Shown here piece by piece: positions 46,252 through 58,100 of a DNA stretch of 64,000 bases; the stretch's first letter is position 1; each line of letters starts with the position of its first letter. Source of the DNA: Styela clava (lineage: Eukaryota; Chordata; Ascidiacea; Stolidobranchia; Styelidae). The translations under genes and the position numbers were made by a program. The stretch is taken from NCBI RefSeq assembly GCF_964204865.1, contig NC_135262.1, positions 19,211,650 to 19,275,649 of the forward strand, given 5' to 3'. The notes under the pieces were generated by a model. The model was not told the DNA's origin and did not search any database. It was given only the letters and a program-made list of their open reading frames with translations.

Positions 46252-47572
46252 CTTTGCATCGACAGTCATGCCTGTCCAAATATGAGTGTATTTGTAGCCT
46301 ATAAATATTTTCCCTCGAAGTAGAGGAACTATTTTTTCAAAATGTTCGCGATCATAAATATTAGCTGGTTGTCCATCCAGACTTTGGCACTTCTCACGAC
46401 TCTGTGTCAGATCCATCCGAGATTCATCCGTAATTAGAAAGAAACATTTTTCATTGTGAAAAATCGGACACAAATCTGTATAAAAAGTAAAAGCTATTTA
46501 AAGTCATAAAAATATGCGGTAGTTATCGCAATGCTGCAAACCAAATAAAGTTTCTTTTGTACGGAAGACAAAACTGTGGAATTTTTTGTCGATTTATGGG
46601 TAATAATAGTTACATCAAAAGAGATATGAATCCTGACATCGTTAGGCTTTTTTTTCAAATATGTCATTTCTAATCACCTTTTTTCAATAAGTTAACTATT
46701 CTTGTATTCGTTTCTGAGTTCTCTATTTGTTTCTTGTATTGTGTTATCTCTTCCTGGAACTTCACGTTCATGTCGACAATTGCTAAATTGCAAATAATTA
46801 TAATTAGTGTATGGTATTTTTTACGATTGATATTTTTTCTGTTTATACTACTGAGTCTTTGCTACATTATATTATATTTAAGCCCTAAGGCAGGCACTTC
46901 GCTTAGTGTGGCCGAAAACAGAAATTTTAAGATTTTCTAAAACATGTGACTTTCTACGTAACAATATATAGCCATATGCTTGTTCATTGTGAAGGCCCAA
47001 GACACAAACAATGCGCTTCTAATATGCTGGGCAACAGATGTATCTGTTTTTATTATCGTTTATTTTGTTGAAAAATACCAGCGTTTTCCAAGATCTTTAT
47101 TTCAAAGCATGTTTCTTCCTCAGCATTTAATACAAATACCAAATATAGTATACAGGAACCTATTACTGACTAATCTCATATTCCCAAAACTATCCATAAA
47201 ATGAAACAATATATAAGCAGCAAAATGAAATAATGAAATTATTTTCAACACCCAAATTTTGAATGCAATTAATGGATAGGTTGATTAATGGATATTGAGG
47301 GCATTGAAAGTTAAAACTGGATTTTCACCTTGATTGATACGAAGATTCATTACAGTATAGTCAACTACTCCACGGATTTCATTTTCTCCTTTATCTCCTT
47401 TAGGGCCTGCTGCACCTCTTTTGCCAGGGCTACCTTGTGTTTGCGTTTCCAAAGAAAAGTCATCAACTATTGGCTCACACATTAATTTATTTCTATTTTT
47501 CTGACAATACACATGGCTTGAAAACCACAACAGTAGAAGAAAAAATCTAACAGCAGGAAGAATTAACTGCAT
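46252..47572 (-). CDS. secreted collagen-like C-type lectin, copy B (three exons seen)
   Basis: Exons 47329-47572, 46678-46782 and 46252-46475 correspond one-to-one with the first three exons of copy A and join in the same phases. The predicted protein is clearly paralogous: signal peptide with FFLLLLW core, Gly-X-Y run, the helical exon, and the lectin start CPIFHNEKCFFLI. Differences include one residue fewer in exon 1 and replacement of a Gly by Glu in the last Gly-X-Y triplet. A proper donor (gtaaat) follows exon 3, but I find no last exon like that of copy A. The DNA where it should lie is rearranged and holds a large palindrome. Copy B may be truncated, or use a different terminal exon. 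Transcription is unproved. Confidence 0.6.
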
Positions 47573-47829
47573 TTTTCTCTTGATATGAGTGTCACTTTGG
47601 GAGGAAACTAAACAAGTATGACTGTTAATTCAATGCTGGTAGATTTATGTTAATGTTATTGTGGTAAGTTGTATGAAAATTTTCTGCCTTCGGCTATACA
47701 GAAAGGTACGTTATACGTGACTGTGTGAAACATTATCGTAAAGTTCGCTTTTTAATCAGCTTTTTAAGCACTGAGTATTCGGATTTTTTTGTGTATAATG
47801 ACGTAATACGACGCTTACACATGCCTTTT

Positions 47830-48320
47830 GGTCTGAACAAAGCCAGATAAAAGCAGCCACTGACATCTAACAAGATCCTAAACAATCTCTCAACAGATTT
47901 CCTTCGCTGCCAAAGTTATCCAAGGCATATAAGCGAGCGTTTTCATCTATCTCGGTTGGTTCTTTTGGTGTAAGCGTTATTGATAGCAAACCAGGAAACG
48001 TCCGGTTTCCAGTAAATCGTTCAAGAATAGAGCAACATGATGTTGGAAAGGCCCTAAAACCTTTTTTTCTCACAATGCAGCAAATTTTTATTTTTTTTTA
48101 GGGGGCCATGTTTTCTTTGTTAAAATTTGTTTTCATAATACTTGAAAGCTGGAGTGGGGGTCTAAGCCGAAAGTTTTCAACCCATAGTATTTTGAGTCGA
48201 TTGCAAATTAACAGGTTAACACAGAACAGAAGTCCAGTCTTTTCCCATTAAAACACACTATGGCATAAATAGAACAAACATATTCTGCCTCCGGCTAAAT
48301 ACAGTAAGGTACGTTATACG
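47830..48320. repeat. local duplication, copy 1
   Basis: Shares with 48680-49390 the order 'ctgccaaagtt.tccaag', 'gatagcaa.ccaggaaacg', 'gtaaatcgttcaagaata', 'gttggaaa' and later 'gagtcgattgcaaatt' and 'acacagaac'. It is non-coding in both copies. Copy 2 is longer because of insertions. Confidence 0.7.
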
Positions 48321-48666
48321 TTATAATGTAATGATAAAATATTATCGTACAGTTCGCTTTTTAATACCAGACCCATTTTTAATACTAATATAATACATGA
48401 TTTACTTTTCTGGTGAAACAAATTTTAAATAATTCCCCGAATTACATGTACAGAGAATAATATTACCAAAAGCAATAGCTCTGAGGATTCTATGATTCAA
48501 TTATTACGCCTTCGAATATCAAGTGCCTTAACAGGAATGCTACGTCATCTGAGTAAGATATACATTTAAAAAATTTAAAAATGGGACGTGACACTATGTG
48601 GCAGCAACTGCCACGAGTCGGATTTTGACATGTTTACACTGGATTCGAAGGTGCAGTCAAACAAGA

Positions 48667-48968
48667 GCGTAGCCAGTAGCGTAGCCGCCACTAATATCTA
48701 ACAATATCCTATAGAATCTCTCTACAAACTTACTCCGCTGCCAAAGTTTTCCAAGATATATAAGCGCGCATTTCCATCTATCACGGTTGATTCATTTGGT
48801 GAAAGCATTTTGATAGCAAGCCAGGAAACGCCATGTTATTAGTAAATCGTTCAAGAATAACAAAAGGGTGTTGGAAAAGGCGTGAAAAATTTATGTCTCA
48901 GTGCAAATGCAGCAAAACATAAAATTGAAATAGAATCCGCCCTAGCCCCTCAGCCCCCCTGGCTACGC
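48667..48968. mobile_element. possible MITE with GCGTAGCCAG ends
   Basis: Ten-base exact inverted ends: gcgtagccag at 48667-48676 and ctggctacgc at 48959-48968. The right end is preceded by 'tagcccctcagcccccc', a pattern typical of a common animal MITE family. No target duplication is evident, and much of the inside is the local duplication, so the boundaries may be coincidental. Confidence 0.35.
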
Positions 48969-49390
48969 CGATGGAGTCACGTTTTCCCAGACGTCGCAGT
49001 CGAAATTATGATGTATCCGCATTCGCGGGTCGGAGTCGAAATTTAAGACTTTCGATGGGGATAAAAGGAGTTATTAAAGTTTTATTCATATACTTATTAA
49101 ACCACGTCAAGCTACTAAGCGATATCAACAATACATACATTCTGTCTGTATATGCGTAAGTTTTCGTAAAATTTCATTTTCCAGTAGTTGAAAGCTTGAG
49201 TGGAATTTTATTTTACAAGACTCGGAGTTGTGAGTCGAAGTCAAAATGTTTTTCAGCTCGGAGTCTAAGCCAACGGTTTTTTTTTAATCGGGAGAATCTT
49301 GAGTCGATTGCAAATTTCCCTCGACTACACAGAACTACAGTCTGCTCCCACTAAAACACAATAAGACATAAATAAAAGAAACGTAATAAG
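48680..49390. repeat. local duplication, copy 2
   Basis: Second copy of the 47830-48320 stretch, with extra 'gactcggagt' and 'gtcgaagtc' type sequence between the shared parts. No gene is supported here. Confidence 0.65.
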
Positions 49391-50113
49391 CCACAATGCA
49401 ATCCATCAGGGACTACTATCATTTTAAATAAAATAGTCACTCCAGAAGTATTCTGTTCAGCGTTACCAGAATATTTGAATAAACTATATATATAGATATA
49501 TAAATTTCTTTTTCGTTTTCCCGTGTTTCTTTATTGTATATACCCCGGCCAGAAACAACATGAATAACAAGTTGAACAACTTCCCTAATGACTTCTTCCT
49601 CATGCGGAAAAATATGATAATACCCATATTCCTTGTAGAATTAACACATTCAACTCAAGTCGATTTCCAATCATTACAAAATATTTTGTTTTTACTCTGA
49701 AATGATTTATTACACAAAATTTGAGATTGGATGAAAATTAAAAAAAATTGTCATGAAACAACTATACAACTCTAAATGCAGATAATTGAGGAAGAAAGTG
49801 CAATAAAGAATTGGCAAGTAATAACATCTTCATAAAATAATATAAAAAATGTAAATAAATAATAATATAACACATTGTATTTGGGGAATTCATATATAAC
49901 ACACGTACACACATAAATAGAATTGGCTTCAAAAATTCAAACAATAAATACAATAATATAAAATATTTAAGAAGAAAAGTTGCAATAAGAATAATATCGT
50001 TGAATGCATCTACTGAAGTTTTTGATAATTTTCTATCCAGTTTTGTACCCATCACTTGCAGGTTCGATTACATCCTAGTTGTTTTCCGTTTGTATCGAGC
50101 TCTTGTCCTCGAC
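49391..50113. other. AT-rich spacer 3' of the metalloproteinase gene
   Basis: No gene supported. The open frame at 49762-50055 (minus) is low-complexity and hydrophobic by AT bias. Confidence 0.5.
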
Positions 50114-50119
50114 TTTATT
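50114..50119 (-). promoter_or_regulatory. poly(A) signal of the metalloproteinase gene
   Basis: AATAAA on the minus strand, about 55 bp beyond the stop codon at 50174-50176. This is the expected place for a polyadenylation signal. Confidence 0.55.
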
Positions 50120-50173
50120 TCTGGGTGAGTTTTTCACATGTTAGTGTAAGAAGCTAGCTAACGCTTGATATCA

Positions 50174-53100
50174 TCAACAAAGTAGCATCGATACGATAAA
50201 CATCAACAGGGTTGACAACATAGCACGTGGTACAGTATTGAAGCGGGACGAAGCACCGTTGCCATCACCATCATTTACATCTTCATTTTTGTCTCCAATA
50301 CCGGTTTCTTCCGGTGAAGATTTTAACGTATTGTCTGTACATCCTAGCCACCAAGCGTCTGATCGACGGGGATATGGTGTCTTCAATGATTGTGCTACTT
50401 CAACACGTTCATCATCGAATCTGAAACGAAAAAAGAAATGTATATGACAAACATCTGATGCCAGAAAGTACTGAACAAACCAATATTGAGGTCTTTCCTG
50501 TATTAAAACCACGTCAACAGCCAATTTTCTATGAACAGTATAAAATTTACCTCCAATAGTATCCATTTTTGAAAAAGTACGTCCTGTCCTTCCATTTCAA
50601 AGCAGCATCCAGTCGCTCTGGCAAACCTTTCCAAACTGAGAGAGGTCGGGGATACCCGTTGTCAGACTTACGAAGAGATGGGTTGTATCGCCAGTATTTA
50701 TCACCTGAATTAAAGAAAAATGAATTTACATGAATGTTGAATTATTAGCCAACTAAAGATAGTTGAATTGCGAAACCTAAAAAAATATGTAAATGTTACT
50801 CATGTTACCTTTAACGAAATATACTTTTCCGTTGCCGCTCCACACAAAAGCAGTGTCCAAATTTGACGGTATTCCTTTGTAAACCTCTGAAATTCGCTTG
50901 GGGTATCCATGCATTGGGATTCCATTGATATACCGATGAATAACATCGCCCTGTTTATAAAATCATTGGATTTAATACGATTCAAATCTTATGGTCGAAC
51001 ATATTGCATATTTTATTATGATTTTTGAAGAACTAGAGGGGACATAGTATTCAATTTTGTACCTGAAATAAATCAGTGTAAGCTCCGAATGATAAACTGG
51101 CATCAACTTTTCCTGACAAGCCCCAGATTTTCTTAGTTGACTTTGGATATCCTGGTTCCATTCCCTGGTCGTTGAGTTTCCAAAATTTATCACCTTTGAA
51201 AGCAAATGTTGTGCCGTTTCTTACCATAGTTATGGCATCAAATCTGAAAATTTAACATGTTATTCAGTATAAAAAACTACTTGTCTGAATAATAGCTCAA
51301 CAGTTCTTCTATAAAAGAAGTTATTGCTCAGATGAAATGAACCCGAGCTTTCTATCGTAAATGAGTCAAATTAAACTATTTTTGAGCAAACATACCTTCC
51401 GTTACAAGCGCCAACGGGAGGTGTTTTCGTTGTTGTAGTTTGTCTTGTTATTCCTGGTCGAGGCTTTCTTGTTGTTCTGGGTGGTGTAGTTGAAGATTGT
51501 GGTCTGTGCTTGTCGCTGGGTGAGCCGTATAAAATTCTGATTGCTAAATGCACAAAACGTTTCAATAATTATAAGCAAAAAAATCAAGATCCTGTGAAAT
51601 TATAACACATCGGGTGGTAAAGTCATCTGCATTAACGTATCAAATATAGTCATTTTGCTTTAAAATTTGCGACTCATTGATATAAGGGTTATATGATGAG
51701 TTAATATCACATAAGATAACCAAATGCACAAACCTCGAATATCGTCATCATGGAGACCGTCGTAATTTGGATTGTAAAATGGGGCCATCAGTGCTTGATT
51801 CACATCGCTATGAGAAAGACCGAGGCTATGTCCAAATTCGTGAGCAGCAACAATGAATAGACTAACTAAAAACAATATTGAATAATAAGTATTTAGTAAT
51901 TATTGGTACTGTTTATTAGAATTATGAGGGAATTGCAGATGTTGTTTCTAGTAACTGGGAGTGCCGTGTATAGTAAAAGAAACATTCTAACATTATAAGA
52001 CATGGTTAGAAGACATATTAGGCGTTTTGTCTATAGCACTAATGCCAAACAATAAATTCATTTAAATCATATCAATGAATTATTAGCTTTATTATCAAAA
52101 CTTTTTTTTTATCATTATTTGCTCTGTGACATCGCTCTATTTAACAATGTAATATTTTTACATACCTCCTTTATCAGCACTGACAGCCCACTTTTCAGCT
52201 TCGTCAAAATGCGCGTCTCCTCCAAATTGGGGGAAAAATGCGTGGGCTAGTGTTTTACTTGGCCCGTCGAATGGGTCGCCATCACCGTGAGCTTTTTCTG
52301 CGAATTTTATTTCGATGTCAGCTTTCGATGATCTCACTTGTCTGAAAGTCAACCCCGATTCTGCTTCCCATACCTTGAAATAGGTAATGAAAATGGCATT
52401 AAAGTTACTGCTGTATTGTGGTATTTATGTGGTACGCTCTAAACAACGTGATATATTCATTTCGTAAATACGAAATTGATATTAATTTATGATTTCTCAT
52501 TAACAAGTTTTTACCTTAAAAGCTTTATTAATCGCATTTTCTGTGTCACGGCGACTAATATCAGTTGTATGAGACGCAATTTTGTACGTCAAGTGCTTCT
52601 TCTGCCATTTGCTTCCCTGAAGTGCATACCTCTTCTTTCTCGCAGCGGCGTCGCTACCTGAAATGTAGTGAATGTAATATTTGTGGGGATAGTACTTGTT
52701 AACGTTGAGGATATAATATATGACCACGTTGCTAGCATATTTAAGCAAACCAAAGTTTTTCTTGGCTGTGGTTTTTTGTAAAGCCCATGTTCCCAAATTT
52801 CCTGTAATTTATCCGAAAAAAAAATTTGAGTTTTAAACTTCGAAATTTGGTGTATATTTGGTCGTAACTATCAATTAACACCTACGCTAATGCGAAACCT
52901 ACCATTACGTTACCATTTACATGTCAAGACTATAGATTAGCAGTGTTCCGATAGTTAATTAATATTTTACAACCTTACTTTTGGACGCCAAGAGTGAAGC
53001 CCAGCTTTCTTATAAGATAAATATGGATTAGACGGTCTGTATGGAAAATACATACCAACTACGTCCCGGTTTCCGCATCTCGGCGAATCCATTTTTTCAA

Positions 53101-54972
53101 GGGTGGTGTGATCGAGCTGCCCAGTTTGTTCTAAACCAGCAAATCTTTGAAAATTCATTACGGCAGCTGAAAGATCGTGTTGCGACATGATATTACCAAG
53201 ACGAGGATTGTAATCTATGTATCCAAACCGAGCCAGGAAATCCTGTAAAATTTAAAGATATAAAACACATTGTCGGCGAAAATATTGTAAATGTTTTAGG
53301 GTCAACGATTCACAGGGCAATTGTCTAAGGCTAAGCCACACGTTTATCGAATTCAAGTAGTGGTGACTCAGTAGGTGTCTCATGTTTTACCGCACGATAA
53401 AAAGATTACGTCATGTAATAAAAGTTGTGAGGACTTCGACCAGCTGTGGAAAATAATTCTGCTTTTGTGGTGCCATGCCTGGGCTCTCCATAAATTTGGA
53501 GAACTACGTTTCACAGAGAAGTATCTTTTTAATCGAAATAACCGCAGGTCAAACCCAACGAAAGACCATATTTGGAGTAAAAGGTTGTTGTTTTACGTGG
53601 GCGGAGTTTACCAAGTAAGACATATCATTCAGGAATATCTTTGTTTGATACCTCACTGTTACGTGAATCTTTCAAAATAGAAAGCAGAACGGCATTTAGT
53701 TCCAATACTGTAGTGTGTATGTGTAATATGGGGCTGACAAATGCGCTATATTTATTTATACTCGTGAAATACTGATGAGATCGGTGGGTTTGCCTTCAGC
53801 GAGGGTCATGTCCGCTCGCTTACTAAAATATTACGTCATAGAAAAGTAGATAGGGTAATTCAGTTCTTCAAAATCTACCACAGTTACATTTTGAAAACGG
53901 ACTTTTATCTTGGTCGTAGGATAATGCACTTCTGCATGAAATGAGCTCGCCACACTATAAGTGTCGTTAAAAGCTTAGAATAGCTATATGAGCTCGCCAT
54001 GATATATTATGGGTTTCGCTCTCACTGTGATAAACTTTCATAAAACATGTAGTTTGAAATTTTTTAAAACTTCGGATGTGCGTTAATGCTATCATTGACA
54101 TAAATTTAAATATTTGTGGTATTATAATAACTATAATAACTGGACAAAAGCTATCAATTGTCTGTCGCCCCAAGCAAAATTCGTTGCGTTAATTCATTTA
54201 CCATGTTGAAGATTTATGATGAATCTTATATAATTGTGCGCTGACCTATCTACAAGCTATCCTACCAAAGAATTTTTATTATCACACATTTACTTTGTTT
54301 CATACGAATAAAAAATGGTCATTTAAGTAAAGTTTTTCATTTATATGAAACGATTTATATTTGATTTTTTATTTGCGTATAGTATGATATGACGCCTCCT
54401 TTTTATTTGTCCGTAAATGGACATTTCGATATCAATTTTAATTAAGTAACAGTCGCTTTGCATTGCAGACAGTTTGGAAAGAATTGCATGCATTGCAAAT
54501 CACGAGATTATTACGTCACCATGTGTAGTTAATAAAAATAAATGATTTTGGAATCGGTTCAATAAACGTGCAGTTCACGATTCGTTTGTTGACATTTATT
54601 TTGAAACAATCTGATGACATGGATTTTTAGGTAAAACCACCGAACTATAACATAAACGAATTTTCCTAATAAGGAAAGATTTTTCGAAGGCGCATTTATT
54701 TCGCTTCTTTAAAAATACTATTTATAAAAAATATAGAAATATGCAATTATATTATGAGAAACATACATACCTATATAAAAAAAAGAAACTATTTGACACT
54801 ACCGTATAAGTGCGAATACAAAATTAATACAATACAAAACCAAAACGTATGTACTAAACTAAGTTAGATTTGAACAAGTACTCACCACTCCCTTGGATTG
54901 TGTGGGTGCTGGATGCGCTCCTGTTGCACAAAGTAGTACAAACATCAACACTACGTACAAGCCCTTTTTCAT
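50174..54972 (-). CDS. membrane-type matrix metalloproteinase, probably GPI-anchored (ten exons)
   Basis: Exons, read on the minus strand: 54886-54972, 53056-53242, 52515-52657, 52166-52373, 51734-51865, 51396-51543, 51063-51243, 50809-50950, 50551-50704, 50174-50420. All have GT-AG borders and phases that join into 542 residues. It is a zinc endopeptidase of the extracellular matrix family. Residues 1-~18 are a signal peptide. The propeptide has the cysteine switch PRCG (Cys 85). RKKR at 98-101 is a furin site, so activation in the secretory pathway is expected. The catalytic domain contains [10 protein letters not shown] and the zinc site [11 protein letters not shown] (217-227, Glu 218), with Met-turn ALMAP (Met 235). 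A Thr/Pro-rich hinge (~260-298) leads to a hemopexin domain of four repeats, bracketed by Cys 299 and Cys 488. The last ~18 residues are hydrophobic and end at the stop with no cytoplasmic tail, as in GPI-linked MT4/MT6-MMPs. The whole gene looks intact. Confidence 0.93.
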
Positions 54973-55099
54973 GTTTTCCTTTAAGCGTTTAGTTAAAATC
55001 AGTTTTATTACACTCGAACATTAAATATCAAAAAATAAATATCTGAAATGCAAACGTTTTACAAATTAATCAAGATTGTATCGAATTATTAAGTTGTGG

Positions 55100-55112
55100 C
55101 TGTATATAACCG
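55100..55112 (-). promoter_or_regulatory. possible TATA element of the metalloproteinase gene
   Basis: GTTATATACA on the minus strand about 130 bp upstream of the Met. This would put the start of transcription near 55075. It is suggestive only in AT-rich DNA. Confidence 0.25.
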
Positions 55113-58100
55113 TACGGACAAGCAACGTATGAATAAGCATATTGTAATATACCCTGCTGCTTTCATTAATGTTTCTTTTTATAACACACAAAATATTTAG
55201 GTCACATGTCTCAAAGCTTTCATTTAGGTATTTCTGCCTTTTAAGGTTGCAATTTGCATTTTGACTAATGATGATCACAGTTCATAATGCTGACATTTGC
55301 AAGTCGCCACAAATCATAAAAATTAAGTCACGAGTTGCCGAGGCATTTCGTTTATTGGAATGAACTTTCCGTTACGGTTTAGGAATAGCAAATCGAGGAA
55401 GTTCATAATATTGCTCGACTTATTTCATTTCGATTGCGGTTATGATATTGTATTTAGTACTCAACAATATAACGTTAAGTTTGTCACAAAAAAATATGAA
55501 ATGTTTCATTTCAATTCTCAATATATACTATCTGAGAAGTAGCTATGGTCTTAACCTTGAAAAATGTTGCATTCGAAGTTATCTCCGTTCTCTTCATAAT
55601 GTAAGTTGATTTAGGCTCCTGTCACTTTCGCTGACACTAAGCATCTATTATATATGCATGCTTCGCAGAATATAACAATAACTATCTCACTTGATACATG
55701 ACAGAGCAAACACTCGCTTCGTTTACATTTGAAACGGATGGTTTAAAGTTGCAGCTCTATCGTTTATATACAACTTTCTCCGAAGAAAAAATACCCGACT
55801 CACGCGACTTGACAAGAAAGGTGTTTAAAGATAGAGTTCTGGCGTAAATCCACTTCACGCACGTTCGAGAGAGACAAATTCTCTCTTTTTAGTAGACGAG
55901 AGAATATTCTCCCTTCGCCAGTTTGCCTTATAAGGTAATTTAATATCGTAACTTGACGGAAAATTTTCTCCTTTCCTAGGACACCTGAAATTTGCCATGA
56001 ATAATCGCTATTTCGTTTACAAATTAAGTAGAACGTGTGTCCGCTAAACTTCAATTCAGTTACGTTATGTTTGAGATATTAATTTGGGTCAAACTGTGGG
56101 CTGTCGTACAGTCAGAAGCTTCTAAAATCTTTCCTTCGATTAAGTTTTATTCATATTATCCAGTTTAATTAGCGTTATTATGGTTTCTAATAACTCGTTT
56201 TAAAATTGTTAGAAATCAGTGATTTAATACATATTATGTCGCCGTATGATTGCCGCATCGCCTACACTGGCGGATATACCTATTAATTTGTAACTATCAT
56301 ACTTTGTCATGGATTTGGTGTCAACCATAAACCAGTCATTGAACTAACAAAATAAGATTCATGCCTATACAAATTCACCTATACAATCAATGGTTGGCAA
56401 ATTTGGTCCTGTAATTTGCAGTATGTTGAATGAAATATATATTTGCTGGTTATTTTCCATAGTGGTCTAAATACCATACATTTTAATTCGATAGTTTTTT
56501 ATTCTAAAGTTCTCATATATTTGTTTAATCCAGATATGATATGGCCTCGATTGCTTGCGATTTGCAATAAATATTTTGTTCAATTATTTAACAGGAAAGT
56601 TTTTTATGATTTTGTAATAATTCTGGGCGTTTAATGAACGGCATCAATTCGTTTTAATGTTTTATTCATTTAAAGATGGATACAAAACAATACGGTAATC
56701 CATTGAAAAAATTTACTTGTGCTTTTCAAGTAAAAATAGAATAACACCAAAAAGAATTTCTCAAGATTATATCGAGATCAGATTATTATGCCACATGCTC
56801 GACTCTCTGAATGTATCGGGTGCGTGAGTTAAAATAGAATCAAAATCGCTTACTTATTGGATTGGCAATTATTGTCGTTTGAAATATATAATATTGGCGT
56901 GATGACAGAAGTCTGTTTGAAAAAGAGAAAACAAAATCAATGCGCATGTGTTTTTGCATACTAAAACGTAAGTTACCTATACATATCTACGTGAGTATGT
57001 GTTTTTGAGTCACTCGAATATCCTTTCGAATGTATTTGTATTTTTGTGAGTGAAACTATTTAAGATTTCAAGTACTACCAATTTCGAACAAATTATTTCT
57101 AGAATATGCCACATCACTTATTCATCCTCGGACGAAAATATGACTTATGCTCTTATATGCAGAAAGGTAATAAAATTCCATTTCCTCCGTGAATCACATC
57201 ACAAGTCAAAAATTGACTATTTTTATATGCATTCAATGAGCTAATAATGTTGAAAATTATATATTGATAACACAGCTACACGTGCCCTTTGTTTGCGCAC
57301 TTGCGCACAAAGGAGCTGGAACTCTGCTAAGAGTATTCTTGCGTCATTGCAACTTTTTCCGGCATGGATCGTAACAAGAGTCATATATAATTCTTCCTAT
57401 TTACCCGTTAGTAGGTTCCAAGTCTATTGTGCTACAGATACCCAATTCACTATTTACTCATTCATGTTGAATTTTCCCTATAACTATACTTTTGTCTAAG
57501 GTGCCATCATCCCACGAATATCCCAGCATGATGTTTGTAGTATTTCAGTACCGTGGATTTCGTATTGCTCATTTGCATACATGGCCACAGTGTACGTCCG
57601 AAACCAATTTGGAATATTATTTTTAAAATAGATACATTTTCTTACTTTTATAGTTATCTGAAAGAAAACATATTGCCACAAGAGTAAAATAAAATCGTTT
57701 AGCGCAAACACCGATTTATACATTCAATTAAACGACTTCATAATTATGCTCTCTGCAAAATATGATAATTTAGGGCGGCTATGATGTATAGGCTACCGTA
57801 TATAACTAAAGAAGCGCGTGATGAAGAATTTATAAAATGGATATATTTCGTTAGCAGACGACGTGTTTTCAAATTTTAAACAATCTTGTTCATTCGAACT
57901 TCTTGTTTTGCCACGAATTATCCCATTTCTGTCCAACTTACAGAAGAATCATTCTACAATATATCGTTTTACGAGGATGTCTGATTATTAGGTGATTCGT
58001 ATTTTCAGTCAAATGTCGAAGATGAAAATTCCTTGTTGGATACGTTTTTCTTGGGCCCTATGAATAAGAAGCATGTATGGAATAAAATAAAAAAAATCTT

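Noticed and set aside
47867..48073. Minus-strand 68-codon frame as a gene.
   Set aside because: The duplicated copy near 48690-48920 does not keep the frame, so coding is not maintained.
52979..53055. Longer version of metalloproteinase exon 2, running on past the cysteine switch to a donor at 52978.
   Set aside because: It would end in phase 0, while the next exon needs phase 1; the donor GTATGT at 53055 gives the right phase and the normal distance to the furin site.
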